NCBI GenBank assembly: GCA_020027805.1
Contig: JAHKKQ010000099.1
Coordinates: forward strand, 1-7,777
Origin: Candidatus Dadabacteria bacterium
GTDB taxonomy: Bacteria; Desulfobacterota_D; UBA1144; Nemesobacterales; UBA2774
Length of the DNA stretch: 7,777 nt
Direction of reading: 5' to 3'
The translations under genes were made by a program, and so were the position numbers. The notes beneath the pieces were generated by a model, which was not told the DNA's origin, ran no database searches, and saw only the letters and a list, made by a program, of their open reading frames with translations. Shown one piece after another: positions 1-6,480 of the stretch (the first letter of the stretch is position 1; each line of letters starts with the position of its first letter).

Positions 1-49
1 CTCCAGGAGAAAAGATCCTTGCTTCCCATTTGAATTACCATGATACACG

Positions 50-80
50 TTCCCAGGTCTTGTGCATATCCGTATATAAT
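50..80 (+). promoter_or_regulatory. Candidate sigma-70-type promoter for the metallopeptidase gene
   Basis: A perfect TATAAT hexamer lies at 75-80. The best -35 candidate is a poor TTCCCA at 50-55, which gives a long 19-base spacer. Transcription would start near 87 and leave a leader of about 60 bases before the ATG at 147. Only the -10 match is strong, and it could be chance in an AT-rich leader. Confidence 0.33.
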
Positions 81-146
81 ATTTGTGGATGCATGCGGGT
101 TTATATGTTACTTTTTGGAAATTGAATCAGGAGGGATGACAGGCGA

Positions 147-1004
147 ATGCGCTGGAGAATGGGCAGAAGGAGCACGAATATCGAGGACAGGAGAGGGGTG
201 AGGCTTCCCGGAAGAGCCGCGGGCGGAGGTATAGGTATTCTCATACTTATCGTAATCGCGGTCCTTCTCGGCGCTGACCCGGTCAAGCTCCTAAACGATA
301 TCACCTACACTGAGGTCGATCCGACTTCAAGCTACGACAGTGCCCCTCTCTCCGATGAGGACAGGGAACTCGCCGATTTCGTGTCCGTCGTGCTCGCCGA
401 TACCGAGGACACGTGGAGCGAATTGTTCGTCAAATACAACGGCAGGTACCGCGAACCCGCTCTCGTATTATTCTCCGGGGCCGTAGACTCCGCATGCGGC
501 TTCGCCAAAGCCGCGGTGGGACCGTTCTACTGCCCGGCCGACGAGAAGGTATACATAGACCTCGACTTCTACAGAGACCTCAAGGAACGGTTCGACGCGC
601 CCGGCGATTTCGCTCAGGCATACGTCATCGCGCACGAGGTGGGACACCACGTTCAGAACCTGCTCGGCATCTCGGAGCAGGTACAGGGCGCTCAAAGGAG
701 GCTCGGAGGGGCCGAGGCGAACAGACTCTCCGTCATGCAGGAGCTTCAGGCGGATTGTTTTGCGGGCGTCTGGGCGCATAACGCCGACAGGGCCCGTGAC
801 ATACTCGAGCACGGCGACATAGAAGAAGGTCTGAACGCCGCGAGCAGTATAGGAGACGACCGCCTTCAAATGGAATCTCAGGGCCGTGTAACGCCCGATT
901 CATTCACACACGGGAGCTCGAAACAGAGGGTAGCCTGGTTTAAAAAGGGTCTCGACTCGGGAGATATAGAGTCCTGCAACACATTCGAGGCAAAGAATCC
1001 GTGA
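147..1004 (+). CDS. ypfJ: YpfJ-family neutral zinc metallopeptidase, membrane-anchored
   Basis: This is a predicted zinc-dependent peptidase of the YpfJ / Zn_peptidase family (PF04228). Its 285 residues are close to the usual family length. The N-terminus begins with the basic MRWRMGRR and a NIEDRRG motif. A glycine-rich stretch and one membrane span at about 27-42 follow, so the catalytic part should face the periplasm. The HExxH zinc motif is HEVGHH at 163-168, and E199 in the ELQADC motif is the probable third ligand. Family signatures are visible around it: CGFA and GPFYCP (117-130), IGDD (235-238) and DSFTHGSSKQR (251-261). The ATG at 147 is preceded by AGGAGGG at 129-135, 11 bases upstream. 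The gene converges on the symporter with a 45-base gap that holds no clear terminator. All catalytic residues are present. The substrate is unknown, as for most of the family. The family call is near certain; the physiological role is not known. Confidence 0.95.
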   Translation: MRWRMGRRSTNIEDRRGVRLPGRAAGGGIGILILIVIAVLLGADPVKLLNDITYTEVDPTSSYDSAPLSDEDRELADFVSVVLADTEDTWSELFVKYNGRYREPALVLFSGAVDSACGFAKAAVGPFYCPADEKVYIDLDFYRDLKERFDAPGDFAQAYVIAHEVGHHVQNLLGISEQVQGAQRRLGGAEANRLSVMQELQADCFAGVWAHNADRARDILEHGDIEEGLNAASSIGDDRLQMESQGRVTPDSFTHGSSKQRVAWFKKGLDSGDIESCNTFEAKNP

Positions 1005-1049
1005 CTGCTCCGAAGTGCAATACCACCGGTACATTTACACGGTCTCTCG

Positions 1050-2279
1050 TCACACTTTACCCTGTCCTTCACTTTCATATTTGTCTATAACGGCTGCGCC
1101 GACACAGTCGCCCCAGACGTTTATCGTCGTTCTGAAGCGGTCGAGAAGCCAGTCTATCGCAAGTATTAGCCCTATTCCCTCGATCGGAAGTCCGACCGAC
1201 TTGAGCACGAGCACCATCGTCACGAGCCCGGCCTCCGGTATTCCGGCAGCCCCTATGGACGCGAGCGTCGCGGTAAAAAACACGATGACCATCTGCGGTA
1301 TGCCCAATTCTATACCGTAGCTCTGGGCTATGAATATGGCCGCCACCGCTTCGTAGAGCACGGTCCCGTCCATATTGACGGTCGCTCCCAGGGGAAGCAC
1401 GAACCTCGCCACTCTGGGACTCACCTTAGCCTCGTCGATTACTCCTTCCATCGTCAGAGGAAGCGTAGCCGAAGAAGAAGCCGTCGAGAACGCGGTGAGC
1501 AGCGCTTTGCCCACATGCGGGACGTACTCGAGCGGGTTTCTTCCGGAAAGCAGAAACAGTATCGCGGGCAATACGATACACCCGTGTATGAAAAGCCCCA
1601 ATACCACGCACAGAAAATACGTGCTGAGCTCGGCCGCGAGCGCGATCACCTGGCTCCCGCCCCCGGCCAGGCCGATGCGCTCGGCGATGAGGCCGAAAAT
1701 GCCGAGCGGCGTGAATATCATTATCCAGTGCACCACCTTCATCACGGCCTTGTCGAGCAGCGTGAACAATTCGACGACAGGCTTGTTTTCCCTTCCGAGA
1801 GCCGCGAACGCGGCGCCGAATAAAATAGACGCTACGATGAGCGGGAGTACGTCGAATTCCGCGGCCGATTCGAAGAGATTCGGGGAAATGAATTCCAATA
1901 AGAGCACCTCGACGATACTCATATTCTCCTTTCCCTTTATTATTTCCGGTATCTCGCCCGTGAGAACAGCTCCCCCTACGCCGGGATGTATAAGATTGAC
2001 GAGGACTATGCCCAGAATAACGGCGAGGGCGGTAGTCGAAATAAAGTAGACGAACGTCCTGAGACCGAGCGAGCCCATCCTCTCGACCTTCATGATGCTG
2101 AGCGTTATCGTGACCAGGATCAACGGGAGCACTATCATTTTCAAAGCGTTTATAAAGAGCTTCCCGAGAAACCCGACTCTAACGCCGGTCTCGGGATAAA
2201 ACGAGCCTACGATCCCGCCGAGAATCACGCCCGCGATTATCCCGAGGATGAGATAATGTCCTCTAAGAAGTTTTTTCAA
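1050..2279 (-). CDS. Dicarboxylate/amino acid:cation symporter (DAACS/SLC1), probably acidic amino acid
   Basis: This is a 409-residue inner-membrane secondary transporter of the DAACS (SLC1, GltPh/EAAT/DctA) family, coupling solute uptake to Na+ or H+. The elevator-fold landmarks are all present: the serine-rich HP1 tip STASSSATLPLT (265-276), the NMDGT cation-site motif in TM7 (302-306), the HP2 tip AGIPEAG (345-351), and TM8 with D380, R383, T384, N387 and D391. By alignment to GltPh these TM8 residues match D394, R397, T398, N401 and D405. The aspartate binds the substrate amino group and the arginine binds the side-chain carboxylate, so glutamate/aspartate is a better guess than a C4-dicarboxylate (DctA type). 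The start is TTG at 2279-2277, supported by GGAG six bases upstream. The gene is convergent with the metallopeptidase and divergent from the gene at 2407. It is full length with no damage. Family certain; substrate inferred. Confidence 0.94.
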   Translation of the reverse strand: MKKLLRGHYLILGIIAGVILGGIVGSFYPETGVRVGFLGKLFINALKMIVLPLILVTITLSIMKVERMGSLGLRTFVYFISTTALAVILGIVLVNLIHPGVGGAVLTGEIPEIIKGKENMSIVEVLLLEFISPNLFESAAEFDVLPLIVASILFGAAFAALGRENKPVVELFTLLDKAVMKVVHWIMIFTPLGIFGLIAERIGLAGGGSQVIALAAELSTYFLCVVLGLFIHGCIVLPAILFLLSGRNPLEYVPHVGKALLTAFSTASSSATLPLTMEGVIDEAKVSPRVARFVLPLGATVNMDGTVLYEAVAAIFIAQSYGIELGIPQMVIVFFTATLASIGAAGIPEAGLVTMVLVLKSVGLPIEGIGLILAIDWLLDRFRTTINVWGDCVGAAVIDKYESEGQGKV

Positions 2280-2285
2280 TTATCA

Positions 2286-2289
2286 CTCC
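2286..2289 (-). promoter_or_regulatory. Ribosome binding site that supports a TTG start for the symporter
   Basis: On the minus strand GGAG lies here, followed by six bases (TGATAA) and then TTG at 2279-2277. The encoded start MKKLLRGHYL is a typical N-terminus for this transporter family, so the rare TTG start is preferred over any internal methionine. Confidence 0.65.
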
Positions 2290-2406
2290 GATAAATATTG
2301 CTGAAGCGCTTTGTTACAAGTCCTGATTGCAAACCGACATCATAGCATTTCTAACCGAACAATAAAACTTAAGCTATATTATAAACCTATATCCGTGAGA
2401 AGAGCT

Positions 2407-3249
2407 ATGACCCCGCGTTTCCGCAGCATCAGCGATACCTGCACAAATATAAAAATTTTTTATAGGAAAATTGTATTCATTATAATCCCGGTTCTGCTTC
2501 TCCCGATCACATCGCACCCGATGAGCGTGCCCCCCATGAGCAAAAAAGAGGAAGGCTCCTTTATCACTTCTTACAAAGAAGGAGGAACGAGATGGAAAGC
2601 GACCTGGACGCTGGATGAATTTATCGAAAGCGGCGAGTCAAAGGTAAGGTTGGTGCTAAACGCGCAGGGACTTACAAACCCTTACACGAGGGATATGAAA
2701 TGGGAATCCGTTTCGGTGTGGAAATCCGGGGCTGCGTTTACTCCCGTACAAGCAGTGACAGAGGTCAGGGACATGCAGGGGAATCTGTTAATGACCGAAA
2801 GGAAAGCAGTGGATGAGTCTCAGGGCACTGTGACATTCGTAAGGGAAGATTACGAAAACAACAGTTCTGTAAACGAATCTTTCGAGACCGAACGGGACCT
2901 GATGATCGTAGAGGGAATAGTCCTTGCGCTCCGATCGCTCCCTTTCGGTACGGACGATACGGTCAAGGCCCAATTCCTGACTAACGAGCCCGATCTCTAT
3001 AACGTGGAATTCAAACAGAAGGGGCGTGAGACGATAAAGACGCCTGGCGGGGAAGTCGAGTGCTATAAAGTCGAGCTCGTCCCCAAGCTGGGCGCCCTCA
3101 ATGTGTTCAAAGTATTTTTCCCGAAGACCTACTTCTGGTTTACGGTTGCCCCCCCGCACAAATGGGTGAGATACGAAGGACTGGAGAACGACCGTGATTC
3201 ACCCGAGGTCGTTATGGAAGCCGTGCCGGTTAAAAAACCCGGCAATTGA
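2407..3249 (+). CDS. Exported or membrane-anchored protein, weakly DUF3108-like
   Basis: I do not recognise this protein with confidence. From the ATG at 2407 it has 280 residues. A basic N-region (R4, R6, K16, R20, K21) is followed by a hydrophobic stretch at 22-35, so it is either secreted or held by an N-terminal anchor; no good signal peptidase site is evident. The rest looks mainly beta-structured. The C-terminal part has a GRETIKTPGGEVECYKVEL segment (206-224), then FWFTVAPPHKWVRYEG (243-258) and PEVVMEA (266-272). The order 'E-x-I-x-TP-x-G, then W, PP and RYEG' resembles DUF3108-type envelope proteins, but this is a loose match. The frame stays open back to a TTG at 2311, and a GTG sits at 2395. 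I chose 2407 because the signal-like segment then sits near the N-terminus and purine-rich GAGAAGAG precedes it, although the spacing is short. It is divergent from the symporter (127 AT-rich bases between) and converges on the TIR gene. Confidence 0.72.
   Translation: MTPRFRSISDTCTNIKIFYRKIVFIIIPVLLLPITSHPMSVPPMSKKEEGSFITSYKEGGTRWKATWTLDEFIESGESKVRLVLNAQGLTNPYTRDMKWESVSVWKSGAAFTPVQAVTEVRDMQGNLLMTERKAVDESQGTVTFVREDYENNSSVNESFETERDLMIVEGIVLALRSLPFGTDDTVKAQFLTNEPDLYNVEFKQKGRETIKTPGGEVECYKVELVPKLGALNVFKVFFPKTYFWFTVAPPHKWVRYEGLENDRDSPEVVMEAVPVKKPGN
3225..3243. other. Short hairpin between two convergent genes
   Basis: GCCGGTT (3225-3231) pairs with AACCCGGC (3236-3243) around an AAAA loop, with one bulged C. 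It overlaps the last codons of the 2407-3249 gene. A ten-base palindrome, AATCCGGATT, follows it in the 15-base gap before the TIR stop codon. No T-run follows on either strand, so this is not a convincing intrinsic terminator. It could still slow or mark the end of the two converging transcripts. Confidence 0.25.
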
Positions 3250-3264
3250 AGAATCCGGATTACT

Positions 3265-4635
3265 TTATTTCCTCTCGCTCCCGTCCGCGCAGAGCTGGGT
3301 GAGGATGCTGCAGGGTTTTTCGCTCCGGTTGTCGCACTCATCCATCGCGGCCTTGACCGCCTGGCCCATGTCCGCATAATATCCCCATCCGATAGCGCCG
3401 TCCTCACTCCTCGCTATAGCGCCGCAGTCGGTGAACGAAATCCTCATCTGACAGTTGGGCCCGTACTTCGCACACTCATCTACCGACGCTTTTTCCGCCT
3501 GAACCCGCGTGGGATAGTTCCATGCGGAGCCGTATTGCCCGTTCTCGGCAGTCGCTATCGCAGCCCATTCATTGACGCTCTTAACGCTCCCGTCGGAGCA
3601 CAATTCGATAAACGAGGAGCACAGGTCATTCGTATACTTGTGACATTCGCTTACTGCATTATTTCTCGCGAGGTCGATGGTAGTATTCGTCGCCCACCCG
3701 TATGACCCGTCCGGGGCCGTGGCATATACAGCACAGTTATTGAACGCGAGCCTGACCTCGCACCCCGTATTGAATTGACTGCACCTTTCAATAGCGTCCT
3801 TCTCGGCCGCCTGTTTCGAGGGCATGTTCGTAGAAAAACCCCAGCCCCCGCTCGGCGCAATCGCTATAGCCCCCCAGTTCCCTTCGTTGTCGTACGGACC
3901 GGGAGGGGACGGGGTATATACGGGGGGCTGATACTGATTGGACGGGCCCGGTATGATCTGGTTCTGATTATTGTTCGTCCCGTCATTGTCGTCGCCGCCG
4001 CCGAATATCAAATACCCGGCCAATCCTAAAACCACGACTAGGGCTATCAGACCGCCTAGCTTCTTTTTATCCTCGAGGAAAGATTTTCCGCCGGAATAAT
4101 CCTTCTTTTCGAGCGGCCTGATGGTTTCCATTCGCGTGTCCGACTCCCGACCGGCTCTCTGGGGCCCGGATGGAGTGGCTCCGCTTGCTCGCGCGGCATT
4201 TTCATCGGAGGGGGGTTCGGGGCGCGGTCCTTGTCTTGAGAGCAGCAGTTTTATTGTAGAAAGCAGCTGCCCCAGATGCTTTTCGAGGGGCGGGGTCAGG
4301 GCATCGAGCCAGTGCGGTGCGCTAATGAAATATTCGAGGGATTTATTGGGGTCGACATCTTCGACCCTGAACGGGATAACGGGTATGCCCTTGCTGACCG
4401 CGCGTTCTACTTCCCTGATTATCTGTTGGGATTCATTGGCATTGGAAGAGAACACGAGCACCATGACCCGGCTCGAGCTTATGGCATCTATAATCGCCTC
4501 GCCCCACTGCGTGCCGGGCACGATGTCCCTCGGCGCGATCCAGCACCTTACGCCGCCGATCTCCAGTGTCGCGCATACGGCGTCGGCTACGGGTTTGTCT
4601 TTTCCGGAGTGACTGATAAAAACATCGTGAGCCAT
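3265..4635 (-). CDS. TIR-domain protein with one TM span and two DUF4189-like cysteine-rich repeats
   Basis: This 456-residue protein has three parts. Residues 1-125 are a TIR domain: HDVFISHSGKD (3-13), CWIAPRDIVPG (31-41) and SSNANESQQIIREVE (63-77). E75 is the likely catalytic glutamate of NAD-cleaving TIRs, and the domain ends in the common HWLDALTPPLEKHL. A charged, proline-rich linker leads to KKK and one membrane span (193-211). After an Asn/Pro-rich spacer come two DUF4189-like repeats (254-349 and 357-452), each with six cysteines. The positive-inside rule and the cysteines place TIR in the cytoplasm and the repeats in the periplasm, with disulfides likely. Bacterial TIRs often hydrolyse NAD+ or make cyclic-ADP-ribose-type signals; activity here is inferred. 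It is the last visible gene of the operon, 54 bases after the SLOG gene, with a GGAGGAGAGGGGGG tract before its ATG. An alternative role is a scaffold or an envelope-stress sensor without enzymatic activity. Confidence 0.93.
   Translation of the reverse strand: MAHDVFISHSGKDKPVADAVCATLEIGGVRCWIAPRDIVPGTQWGEAIIDAISSSRVMVLVFSSNANESQQIIREVERAVSKGIPVIPFRVEDVDPNKSLEYFISAPHWLDALTPPLEKHLGQLLSTIKLLLSRQGPRPEPPSDENAARASGATPSGPQRAGRESDTRMETIRPLEKKDYSGGKSFLEDKKKLGGLIALVVVLGLAGYLIFGGGDDNDGTNNNQNQIIPGPSNQYQPPVYTPSPPGPYDNEGNWGAIAIAPSGGWGFSTNMPSKQAAEKDAIERCSQFNTGCEVRLAFNNCAVYATAPDGSYGWATNTTIDLARNNAVSECHKYTNDLCSSFIELCSDGSVKSVNEWAAIATAENGQYGSAWNYPTRVQAEKASVDECAKYGPNCQMRISFTDCGAIARSEDGAIGWGYYADMGQAVKAAMDECDNRSEKPCSILTQLCADGSERK
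3280..3876 (-). repeat. Tandem 103-residue repeat in the TIR protein (DUF4189-like)
   Basis: Repeat 1 (residues 254-349) lies at 3876-3589 and repeat 2 (357-452) at 3567-3280. The six cysteines of repeat 1 (285, 292, 301, 331, 339, 346) each recur exactly 103 residues later (388, 395, 404, 434, 442, 449). An ungapped hand comparison gives about 32 identities in 96 positions, so the duplication is old. Each repeat also has two similar halves of about 50 residues of the form 'A-x-A, G-x-x-G-(W), A-x-x-x-A, C', giving four related units in all. Confidence 0.85.
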
Positions 4636-4641
4636 CTGTTC

Positions 4642-4655
4642 CCCCCCTCTCCTCC
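4642..4655 (-). promoter_or_regulatory. Purine tract serving as ribosome binding site of the TIR gene
   Basis: On the minus strand GGAGGAGAGGGGGG runs up to 7 bases before the ATG at 4635-4633. It offers several overlapping Shine-Dalgarno matches. This suggests the TIR gene is translated independently of the upstream SLOG gene rather than by stop-start coupling. Confidence 0.55.
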
Positions 4656-4689
4656 AGAGGAAATACCGGAGGATTATAGCTGTGATTGA

Positions 4690-6474
4690 CTACCCAGGCA
4701 ACACCAAACGCTTGGATTGAAAAACAATTCTCCAGTCCAGTGTTTCGGATGACATTACCTCGGCCGTATTTTCAGCGATTTGGCCGAGGAGTCTGTAAGA
4801 TGGTACAAAATCGGTCTTTTCGATCTCGTTCCTGAGATTCTCCAGATGGGCGCTCATGGCATCCGACCGCTTCGCTATCAGCTCGAATTCCCCATGGGTC
4901 CGGATACCGTAGAACGCAGCGCCGAATGCAGGCAATATGGCCGCCAGAATGGTCAGCAGGTCGTTGTGAACATACAGATGAGCTAAACACGCGATAAGAG
5001 TGAGGACGAAGAGTCCCCCGCCAATTAGATGGAGATTGTGATGGATCCTGTGGAAGCGGGGTGAGTTGCGTTTATGATAATCTATCTGGGCGGATATTTC
5101 CTGCCTCGAGAGGAAATCCCTGTAGGATGTGAGGTATTCTCCGTCTATCCTCGTTCCTACCATTCCCGCTTCGCGGACAATCCCCCTGAAATGCCAGTTT
5201 ACCCACGAGCTCCTGGGGTCTCCGTATGTATCGTGGGCCGGCACCCTGAACGCCGGGGTGGTGAGGCCGAGAGGCGCGAGAAACCTGAGATGCCTTATCT
5301 GTTCCGATAGAAGCCTATAATCTATCCACCTCTCGTGCCAATGCTTCAGGTTCCCTACTGCCGTGATTGCTATTATCATGATAATCAAAGCGAGCTCGCA
5401 GAGTACCCACAGGTTCTCAAACCCCGGTATTGGCGGAAGGAGTGCGAATAAGACCGCCATAGCGGCCATAAGGTAATTAGCCACAAATGAGCTCCTGTAG
5501 ATGTTCGAATAATAATTGGCGAGCATATCGGCCCAGGTGTAGTGAGCAAGGAACTTCTCGTTAATCTGATCCTTCACGGCCTGCGGGAAGTCAGGACACG
5601 AATCCCAAACAGTCTCCCATTCCGCTGCCGTCGCTTCGTTGAAATCCCTGACCCTTGCCCCCCCGGTATCCACCCTGTCCCGTGCGAATATATCGCAGAA
5701 GGCCTCGAATATGAAACCCCATGTCCATGTCGGTTGTTTTTCATCAAAGTACGTACGGCTGAGGTCGGGTTTCTTCGGGTGCTCGGGTTTAAGGACCCTC
5801 TTTAGTCTGAGTTCCAGCTCCCGCAGGCCCACTTTTTTAAACCCTTCGTATTCTCCGCCCATGAGAACCATCATGTCGTGCGGGGCGCCGGAGTTTATCC
5901 AAACCACCGGGATCTCGCTAATGAGCGCTTCCTTCACCATCTGACCGGTGCCCCCCTTCCCTTTCGCGTCCTCTCCGTCCCATATTGCAATAAGCACATC
6001 GCTCTGGGCGAGCACCATCCGGCCTACGGCCTGATAAGACTCGTTCTCGACCTCGGGCGTCGCCCGCGAGCCGTCGAGCTCCAGTATCGAGGTAGCGGTC
6101 CCCAGGAGCGTCCGGTACTTGCCGAGAGATAGGCCGTCCGTAAAATCCTTTTCATATTCCCGGCGGCCGAAAGGGAGCGCGCACTGGAGCTCGAATCCTT
6201 CTGCAAGCGCTTCTTCAGCGACGAGTGTGTCCGCTCCTTCCGCGAGAGGGGATATTATCCTCAGTACAGGCGGCCCGCCGTCGGAATATTGAGATTCGAA
6301 AGACGACTTCACTTCGCCGGCAACGCCGTTTATATGCTTCAGGACTTCGTTCACCCGCATCCTGAGCGCAGCGATGTCGGCCTTATCGAGGCCGTTCAGC
6401 CGGTGGCCGGTAACGCCGACCCTGACCGCGAGACGGGCTTTCGGGGGGGATTCAATTTTCTTCAACGCGTTCAT
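4690..6474 (-). CDS. SLOG-type nucleotide-binding domain fused to a four-TM (SLATT-like) module
   Basis: This is a 594-residue membrane protein. Residues 16-200 form a Rossmann-like SLOG (LOG/DprA-related) domain: VGVTGHR (19-25), ISPLAEGAD (74-82), ALPFGRREYEKDF (99-111) and SDVLIAIWDG (158-167), with GGTG at 174-177. Such domains bind nucleotides or nucleotide-derived ligands. A linker with TYFDEKQPTW (241-250) follows. A membrane module comes next: YTWADMLANYY (312-322), a TM pair at about 328-347 and 355-375, WIDYRLLSEQIRHLRF (383-398), WVNWHFRGIVREAG (424-437), ISAQIDYH (460-467), a second TM pair at about 483-502 and 505-524, then a helical region with GEFELIAKRS (528-537). This resembles the SLATT class of TM effectors that associate with SLOG proteins. 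It starts 6 bases after the upstream gene's stop, and its AAAGG site lies inside that gene. Domain calls are from motifs; the pore function is inferred. Confidence 0.9.
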   Translation of the reverse strand: MNALKKIESPPKARLAVRVGVTGHRLNGLDKADIAALRMRVNEVLKHINGVAGEVKSSFESQYSDGGPPVLRIISPLAEGADTLVAEEALAEGFELQCALPFGRREYEKDFTDGLSLGKYRTLLGTATSILELDGSRATPEVENESYQAVGRMVLAQSDVLIAIWDGEDAKGKGGTGQMVKEALISEIPVVWINSGAPHDMMVLMGGEYEGFKKVGLRELELRLKRVLKPEHPKKPDLSRTYFDEKQPTWTWGFIFEAFCDIFARDRVDTGGARVRDFNEATAAEWETVWDSCPDFPQAVKDQINEKFLAHYTWADMLANYYSNIYRSSFVANYLMAAMAVLFALLPPIPGFENLWVLCELALIIMIIAITAVGNLKHWHERWIDYRLLSEQIRHLRFLAPLGLTTPAFRVPAHDTYGDPRSSWVNWHFRGIVREAGMVGTRIDGEYLTSYRDFLSRQEISAQIDYHKRNSPRFHRIHHNLHLIGGGLFVLTLIACLAHLYVHNDLLTILAAILPAFGAAFYGIRTHGEFELIAKRSDAMSAHLENLRNEIEKTDFVPSYRLLGQIAENTAEVMSSETLDWRIVFQSKRLVLPG

Positions 6475-6480
6475 AACGTT

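Noticed and set aside
1..125. Tail of an upstream plus-strand gene
   Set aside because: Two frames close at 31-33 and 41-43 and the third runs to about 125. None of the short tails shows any motif, so the true frame cannot be chosen.
1015..2049. Plus-strand open frames opposite the symporter gene
   Set aside because: They are antisense shadows of a gene with full family motifs. Their products are low-complexity Ser/Thr/Arg-rich with no recognisable domain.
2292..2319. Minus-strand TTGTAA, 16 bases, TATTTA as a promoter for the symporter
   Set aside because: Transcription would start at about 2285, inside or after the GGAG ribosome site at 2289-2286, so the message would lack its binding site.
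2311..2406. N-terminal extension of the exported-protein gene from a TTG at 2311
   Set aside because: It would bury the signal-like segment 32 residues deeper, has no ribosome site, and encodes an unremarkable basic peptide in an AT-rich divergent intergenic region.
3225..3262. Bidirectional intrinsic terminator between the convergent genes
   Set aside because: The hairpin has a bulge and no T-run follows it on either strand. It was kept only as a low-confidence hairpin.
4276..4689. Plus-strand 137-codon frame opposite the TIR domain
   Set aside because: It mirrors the TIR coding sequence, has no ribosome site and shows no domain; it is a shadow frame.
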